From the NCBI RefSeq assembly GCF_034059295.1, contig NZ_CP139141.1:5515322-5579321 (forward strand): DNA of 64,000 nucleotides, in the 5' to 3' direction. The stretch's first letter is position 1, and every line of letters starts with the position of its first letter. This DNA comes from Pseudomonas sp. HR96 (GTDB taxonomy: Bacteria; Pseudomonadota; Gammaproteobacteria; Pseudomonadales; Pseudomonadaceae). This document shows, one piece after another, positions 59,376-64,000 of this stretch. Position numbers and translations under genes: made by a program. The notes under the pieces are model-generated. The model was not told where the DNA came from. It searched no databases and saw nothing but the letters and a program-made list of their open reading frames with translations.

Positions 59376-60661
59376 TAAAGCATCACCCGCAAGCATTGCC
59401 CGGCGTGATACAAGGCAAACCCCGTCTCATACAGCCCGGTGCGCAGGCCGTTGGCCGAGACCGCCTTCATCGGCGAAAACGGCAGCGGCAGGCCCTGCGG
59501 ATCCTCCTTGATCAGGTACTCGGCCAGCGCCCGTCCAACCACGGTGCCGGTGGTGTTGCCGCGGCCGTTGTAGCCGGTCACCGAGACCAGCCCCGGCGCC
59601 GGTTCGAACAGGCGCATGAGGTGGTCGGGGGTGAAGTCGATGCAGCCGGTCCAGTGCATCTCCCACTGCACCTTGCCCAGTTGCGGGAAGTAATGGCTCT
59701 GGATGCGGTCAGCCCAGCTGCGCACGAACCATGCCGGCTTGTTATCGAAACGGCCCATGCTGCCGAGCAACAGCCGGCCCTGGTCGTCACGGCGGATGCT
59801 GCTGAGCACGGTGCGGGTGTCCCAGGAGCCCTGACCATGGCGCAGTACGCCCTCGGCCGCGGCCCCGTGCAGCGGCACCGAGGCCACTTGCAGGTAGTAG
59901 CCACGGAAGAAATGCCGCTGCAGGTCGGTCCAGTCACCCTCGGTGTAGGCACCGGTGGAAATCACCACTTTCTCGGCCTGCACCACGCCTTGGCCGGCGT
60001 GCACCTGCCAACCGCTGCCCTCGCGCTCCAGGCGCTGCACCGGCGAGTGCTGGTAAATGCGCCCGCCCAGCCGCGTCACCGCCGCGCCCAGGCCCAGGGT
60101 GTAGGCCATGGGGTTGATGGTGCCGGCGCGGCGGTCGAGCAGCGCGGCGGAAATCTGCTCGGTGCCGCAATACTCCTGGCAGCGCGCGCCGGTGAGCAAC
60201 TCGACATCGGCGCCGCGCCGCGTCCATTGTTCGTGGCGTGCCTTGAGGTCGGCGCCGCCCGTGGCGTTGTGCGCCATGTGCAGGGTGCCGTCGTTACGCG
60301 CCTGGCACTGGATGCCGTGGCGCTCGATCATCGCGAACACTTCGGCCGGCGCGCCGCCGAGCACCTGGTTCAAGCGGCTGCCGACGGCCGTGCCCAAGGT
60401 GTTTTCCACATCGTCCGGGCGGATCCAGGTGCCGGCGTTGACCAGCCCGACATTGCGCCCGGAACCGCCGTGGCCCAGCTGATAGGCTTCCAGCAGCACC
60501 ACACTCTTGCCTTGTTCGAGCAGGTGGATCGCCGCGCACAGCCCGGTGATGCCGCCGCCGATCACGCACACGTCGGCCTTGACCGAACTGGCCAGCGCCG
60601 TCGCATTCGGCGGCGTTGGCGAGACGTGCTCCCACAGACACTCTTGACGCAATCGAGCCAT
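59375..60661 (-). CDS. amaA: L-pipecolate oxidase AmaA (DadA-like FAD oxidase)
   Basis: A 428-residue FAD-dependent amine oxidase of the DadA/PuuB fold. The Rossmann motif is ADVCVIGGGITGLCAAIHLLEQGKSVVLLEA with GGSGRNVGLVN after it, and the C-terminal FAD part has WTGCIDFTPDHLMRLFEPAPGLVSVTGYNGRGNTTG. In P. putida the homologue next to amaB oxidises L-pipecolate to piperideine-6-carboxylate in the D-lysine branch of catabolism. The call rests on family plus the amaB-LysR-hglS context. Its stop TAG uses the TA beside the MITE-like element. amaB lies 34 bp upstream. Confidence 0.85.
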   Translation of the reverse strand: MARLRQECLWEHVSPTPPNATALASSVKADVCVIGGGITGLCAAIHLLEQGKSVVLLEAYQLGHGGSGRNVGLVNAGTWIRPDDVENTLGTAVGSRLNQVLGGAPAEVFAMIERHGIQCQARNDGTLHMAHNATGGADLKARHEQWTRRGADVELLTGARCQEYCGTEQISAALLDRRAGTINPMAYTLGLGAAVTRLGGRIYQHSPVQRLEREGSGWQVHAGQGVVQAEKVVISTGAYTEGDWTDLQRHFFRGYYLQVASVPLHGAAAEGVLRHGQGSWDTRTVLSSIRRDDQGRLLLGSMGRFDNKPAWFVRSWADRIQSHYFPQLGKVQWEMHWTGCIDFTPDHLMRLFEPAPGLVSVTGYNGRGNTTGTVVGRALAEYLIKEDPQGLPLPFSPMKAVSANGLRTGLYETGFALYHAGQCLRVML

Positions 60662-60695
60662 TTACAGCACTCCAGCAAGACTCGCCGATGATGGA

Positions 60696-62189
60696 TCAGT
60701 CGAACACGATGCCCTGGGCCAGCGGCAGGTCGCGCGAGTAGTTGACGGTGTTGGTCTGGCGGCGCATGTAGGCCTTCCAGGCATCGGAGCCGGACTCGCG
60801 GCCACCGCCGGTTTCCTTCTCGCCGCCGAACGCGCCACCGATTTCCGCACCGCTGGTGCCGATGTTGACGTTGGCGATGCCGCAGTCGCTGCCCGAGGCA
60901 CTCTGGAAGCGCTCGGCTTCGCGCAGGTCGGTGGTGAAGATGCACGAGGACAGGCCTTGCGGGACTTCGTTGTTCAGGCGCAGCGCCTCGTCGAACTCAT
61001 CGTAGGTCAGCACGTAGAGGATCGGCGCGAAGGTCTCGTGACGCACCACTTCACTCTGGCCCGGCATCTCGGCGATGGCCGGTGCCACGTAGTAGGCGTT
61101 CGGGTACTGCTCGGCCAGCTGGCGTTCGCCGCCGAAGACCGCGCCGCCTTCGTCGCGGGCCTTGGCCAGCGCGCCTTGCATGGCGTCGTAGGAAGCCTTG
61201 TCGATCAGCGGGCCGACCAGGTTGTCCTTGCGTGGGTCGCCGATGCGCACCTTGGCGTAGGCGGCTTTCAGGCGAGTCAGCACTTCGTCCTTGATCGAGC
61301 GGTGCACGATCACCCGGCGCAGGGTGGTGCAACGCTGGCCGGCGGTGCCGACGGCGCTGAACAGGATGCCACGCACGGCCAGGTCGAGGTCGGCGCTGGG
61401 CGCCAGAATCATCGCGTTGTTGCCGCCCAGCTCGAGGATGCTGCGGCCGAAACGGGCAGCCACGCGCGGGCCCACTTTGCGGCCCATGCGGGTGCTGCCG
61501 GTGGCACTGACCAGCGCCACGCGCGGATCGTCGACCAGCGCCTCGCCGGCTTCGCGATCACCGATCACCAGCTGGCAGAGGCCTTCAGGCGCCTGGCTGC
61601 CGAAGGCCTTGACGGCCTTTTCGAACAGCGCCTGGCAAGCCAACGCGGTCAGCGGGGTCTTTTCCGAGGGTTTCCACACCACCGGGTTGCCGCACACCAG
61701 CGCCAGCGCGGTGTTCCACGACCAGACCGCGACCGGAAAGTTGAAGGCGCTGATCACGCTAACCACGCCCAGCGGCTGCCAGGTTTCCCGCATGTGGTGG
61801 CCCGGGCGCTCGGAGGCGATGGTCAGGCCGTACAGTTGGCGCGACAGGCCGACGGCGAAGTCGCAGATGTCGATCATTTCCTGCACTTCACCCAGGCCTT
61901 CCTGGGTGATCTTGCCGGCTTCCACCGACACCAGCTCGCCGAGCTGGGCCTTGTGCTCGCGCAGCACTTCGCCGAACAGGCGCACCAGCTCGCCGCGGCG
62001 CGGCGCCGGCACGTCGCGCCAGCTGAGGAATGCCTGAGCGGCGGCGTCGATGCTGGCGGTGACCTGCGCCTTGTCCTGCAGGGCGACGGTGGCGATCTGG
62101 CTGCCATCGATGGGGGTATGAACGGGATGGGTACCCTGGGTGTAGGCGCTTGCCGGGACACCGAGGCTTTGCAGCAATCCATCGACCAT
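60696..62189 (-). CDS. amaB: Piperideine-6-carboxylate / aminoadipate-semialdehyde dehydrogenase AmaB
   Basis: A 497-residue aldehyde dehydrogenase of the antiquitin (ALDH7) type. NAD-binding VSVISAFNFPVAVWSWNTALALVCGNPVVWKPSEKTPLT and GSTRMGR precede the catalytic Glu in RSILELGGNNAMIL and the nucleophile Cys in GTAGQRCTTLRRVIVH; NVNIGTSGAEIGGAFGGEKETGGGRESGSDAWKAYMRRQTNT is the antiquitin C-terminal signature. It oxidises the semialdehyde of 2-aminoadipate. The start MVDGLLQS (62189) has a good ribosome-binding site in AGGAG; an upstream in-frame ATG at 62204 is possible. It is divergent from a LysR gene. Confidence 0.92.
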   Translation of the reverse strand: MVDGLLQSLGVPASAYTQGTHPVHTPIDGSQIATVALQDKAQVTASIDAAAQAFLSWRDVPAPRRGELVRLFGEVLREHKAQLGELVSVEAGKITQEGLGEVQEMIDICDFAVGLSRQLYGLTIASERPGHHMRETWQPLGVVSVISAFNFPVAVWSWNTALALVCGNPVVWKPSEKTPLTALACQALFEKAVKAFGSQAPEGLCQLVIGDREAGEALVDDPRVALVSATGSTRMGRKVGPRVAARFGRSILELGGNNAMILAPSADLDLAVRGILFSAVGTAGQRCTTLRRVIVHRSIKDEVLTRLKAAYAKVRIGDPRKDNLVGPLIDKASYDAMQGALAKARDEGGAVFGGERQLAEQYPNAYYVAPAIAEMPGQSEVVRHETFAPILYVLTYDEFDEALRLNNEVPQGLSSCIFTTDLREAERFQSASGSDCGIANVNIGTSGAEIGGAFGGEKETGGGRESGSDAWKAYMRRQTNTVNYSRDLPLAQGIVFD

Positions 62190-62330
62190 TTTCTTCTCCT
62201 GCATCTGATGAATGATTGAATTTCGTGATGGGATCAGTATTAATCCGACGGCTAGCGCGCCGCAAACGAGCAATATTCAGTACATCATTCCTGCAAGGCA
62301 GGATGTCCGCCGCTTCAGAGATCGAATGTC

Positions 62331-63236
62331 ATGTCCAAACGCCTGGTCCCCTCGATGGCCGCCCTGCAATGTTTCGAGGCGGCGGCCCGCCACCTGAGCT
62401 TCACCCGCGCGGCCGAGGAGCTGCACCTGACCCAGAGTGCCGTGAGCAAGCAGGTCGCGCAACTCGAGGAGATGCTGCGCCATCACCTGTTTCTGCGCAT
62501 CCGCCGGCGCCTGCAGCTGACCCCTGCCGGGGCCTTGTACCTGGCCGAGGTGAACAAGATTCTCACCCAGGTCGACATGTCCAGCCGCTACATCCTGACC
62601 TACGGTGAAGAAACCCAGGTGCTGACGGTGGCCACCCAACCCAGCTTCGGCGTCAGCTGGCTGATCAATCACCTCAAGGGCTTCGGCAAGCGCCACCCCA
62701 ACATCCAGCTGGACATCCGCAACGAGCTGGAACCCTACGCCCTGTTGCAGGCCAAGGCCGATGTGGTGTTCTTCTTCGGCCAGGGCACCTGGCCGGGGGC
62801 CACCTGCATCGAGCTGTTCGGCGAGGAGCTGGTGCCGGTGTGCGCGCCGGACGTGCTCGGCGGGCCGCTGCACAGCGCCGGGCAACTGGGCGAGCTGGTA
62901 TTGATGCAAAGTACTTCGCGGCCCGAAGCCTGGCATGAATGGTTTCTCGCCCAGGGCCTGCAGTCGCCCAACAGTTACCAGGGGCCGCGCTTCGACAGTT
63001 TCTACATGTGCCTGAGCGCCGCCGCCTCGGGGTGCGGCGTGGCGCTGGTGCCGCGCTACCTGGCCGAGGCCGAACTGGCCAGCGGCCGGGTGGTGATCGC
63101 CTGGCCACACGCCATGCCCAGCAAGGGTTCGCACTACATGGCCCACGCCGAACACGCCGCCGAGGTGCCGAAGATTCGCCACCTGGTCAGCTGGATTCGC
63201 GAGCAGCTGCCGCCGGCGCAGGAAAAAACGGAATGA
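62331..63236 (+). CDS. LysR-family regulator beside the lysine catabolism genes
   Basis: A 301-residue LysR protein of the GcvA/ArgP-like group. The HTH is MAALQCFEAAARHLSFTRAAEELHLTQSAVSKQVAQLEEMLRHHLFLRIRRRLQLT. The co-inducer domain starts near QVLTVATQPSFGVSWLINHLKGF. It is divergent from amaB (141 bp between starts) and 84 bp before hglS, so it probably controls one or both; the effector might be an aminoadipate-pathway intermediate. P. putida carries a LysR gene at the same place. Confidence 0.88.
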   Translation: MSKRLVPSMAALQCFEAAARHLSFTRAAEELHLTQSAVSKQVAQLEEMLRHHLFLRIRRRLQLTPAGALYLAEVNKILTQVDMSSRYILTYGEETQVLTVATQPSFGVSWLINHLKGFGKRHPNIQLDIRNELEPYALLQAKADVVFFFGQGTWPGATCIELFGEELVPVCAPDVLGGPLHSAGQLGELVLMQSTSRPEAWHEWFLAQGLQSPNSYQGPRFDSFYMCLSAAASGCGVALVPRYLAEAELASGRVVIAWPHAMPSKGSHYMAHAEHAAEVPKIRHLVSWIREQLPPAQEKTE

Positions 63237-63320
63237 CCCGTCGACTTTTTTTCGCTTGCGCGCCGGGGTCCATCGCCAGTTTCATGTAGCGCTGCCCTCG
63301 AACCTGCCCGGAGCCCCGCC

Positions 63321-64000
63321 ATGACCGCCCAAGCCTTTGTCAGCCCCGACCAGATCCGTGCGCGGTTTTCCCGCGCCATGTCGGCCATGTACAAACAGGA
63401 AGTGCCCTTGTATGGCGCCTTGCTGGCCTTGGTGGAGGAAGTCAACCAGGCGACGATGGCGGCCCGGCCGCAACTGGCCGAATCACTGCAGCGTACCGGC
63501 GAGATCGAACGCCTGGACCAGGAGCGGCATGGCGCCATCCGCGTCGGCACGGCCGCAGAGCTGGCCACCCTGCGCCGGCTGTTCGCGGTGATGGGCATGC
63601 AGCCGGTGGGCTACTACGACCTGACTACGGCTGGGGTGCCGGTGCATTCCACGGCGTTTCGCGCGGTCCACGAGCAGGCGCTGCAGGTCAGCCCGTTTCG
63701 CGTGTTCACCTCCTTGCTGCGCCTGGAACTGATCGAGGACGCCGGCTTGCGCGAGATGGCCGCCGCCATCCTCGCCCAGCGGCAGATATTCACCGAACAG
63801 GCGCTCCTGCTGATCGAGCGCTTCGAACGCCAGGGCGGCCTGGACGCCGCCGACGCGGCGGATTTCGTCGAGCAGGCGCTGGAGACCTTCCGCTGGCACC
63901 ACCAGGCCACGGTCGACGCCGAGCAGTACCGGCAACTGCACGACCAGCATCGCCTGGTCGCCGACGTGGTGGCGTTCAAGGGCCCGCACATCAATCACCT
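63321..64000 (+). CDS. hglS: 2-oxoadipate dioxygenase/decarboxylase HglS (DUF1338), N-terminal part
   Basis: The window ends after 226 complete codons and two bases. The protein is the DUF1338 enzyme that turns 2-oxoadipate into D-2-hydroxyglutarate with a non-haem iron. Counting from MTAQAFVSPD, H70 and R74 lie in QERHGAIRVG and H226 in GPHINH: these are exactly the iron ligand and substrate Arg positions I recall for P. putida HglS; the third ligand (E294) is beyond the edge. Further motifs are PVGYYDLTTAGVPVHSTAFR and SPFRVFTSLLRLE. The gene follows the LysR regulator and completes the ama cluster. Confidence 0.92.
   Translation, partial: MTAQAFVSPDQIRARFSRAMSAMYKQEVPLYGALLALVEEVNQATMAARPQLAESLQRTGEIERLDQERHGAIRVGTAAELATLRRLFAVMGMQPVGYYDLTTAGVPVHSTAFRAVHEQALQVSPFRVFTSLLRLELIEDAGLREMAAAILAQRQIFTEQALLLIERFERQGGLDAADAADFVEQALETFRWHHQATVDAEQYRQLHDQHRLVADVVAFKGPHINH

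Overview
The window looks like a core-chromosome segment of a fluorescent Pseudomonas, most like the P. putida group. GC content is high. The gene order is one I know from Pseudomonas chromosomes: ubiI-ubiH-pepP, zapA-6S RNA-5-FCL, ubiD, rho-trxA, ppx/ppk-hemB, algP-algQ-dsbB-type-hemY-hemDX-hemC-algR-algZ-argH, cyaA, cyaY/lptM-lysA-dapF-xerC, sutA, glnK-amtB, ubiK, comM. The right end carries the lysine-catabolism cluster amaA-amaB-LysR-hglS described in P. putida. No rRNA, tRNA, CRISPR array, prophage or transposase gene was recognised. The only RNA gene called is 6S RNA; a second structured leader is proposed.

Layout. 1-5.3 kb: ubiquinone hydroxylases, Xaa-Pro aminopeptidase, the ZapA division module, 6S RNA and folate cyclo-ligase. 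5.3-13.4 kb: mixed genes (EVE domain, FliL-like, quinone oxidoreductase, an orphan lipase-like hydrolase, ChaC, a small outer-membrane-type protein, a ferredoxin-reductase-type protein coupled to ubiD, and a TonB-C-like exported protein). 13.5-18.6 kb: rho, trxA and a four-gene polar amino-acid ABC transporter with a sigma-54-type promoter. 18.7-27.3 kb: ppx and ppk converging on a long hairpin, hemB, dedA, and a LysR/isochorismatase/LysE group. 27.3-40.6 kb: an ABC-F ATPase, the alg regulators, and the haem operon hemC-hemDX-hemY, in which hemD and hemX are fused. 40.6-52.9 kb: cyaA, the lysine biosynthesis block (lptM-lysA-dapF-DUF484-xerC-HAD), sutA, yjbQ, and glnK-amtB with tandem NtrC-like sites. 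53-59 kb: the patchiest part, with a FitAB-type toxin-antitoxin pair whose toxin is frameshifted, comM, a DUF3077-type gene with a strongly structured leader, a second truncated copy of the comM 5' end, and an MscS channel with a cyclic-nucleotide-binding domain. 59.2-64 kb: a 141-bp MITE-like element between two convergent genes, then amaA, amaB, a LysR regulator and the start of hglS.

How the genes work together. Several short operons are translationally coupled by ATGA, GTGA, TTGA or TGATG overlaps (pepP-ubiH, ubiD-reductase, hemC-hemDX-hemY, algZ-algR, xerC-HAD, antitoxin-toxin). The right-hand cluster should oxidise L-pipecolate to piperideine-6-carboxylate (amaA), then to 2-aminoadipate (amaB). 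After transamination, 2-oxoadipate would be converted to 2-hydroxyglutarate by HglS, of which 226 codons lie in the window. The best candidates for a second look are the DUF3077 leader, the comM 5' duplication, the MITE that rebuilt both flanking stop codons, the broken toxin, and the DsbB-type protein that lacks a redox cysteine.
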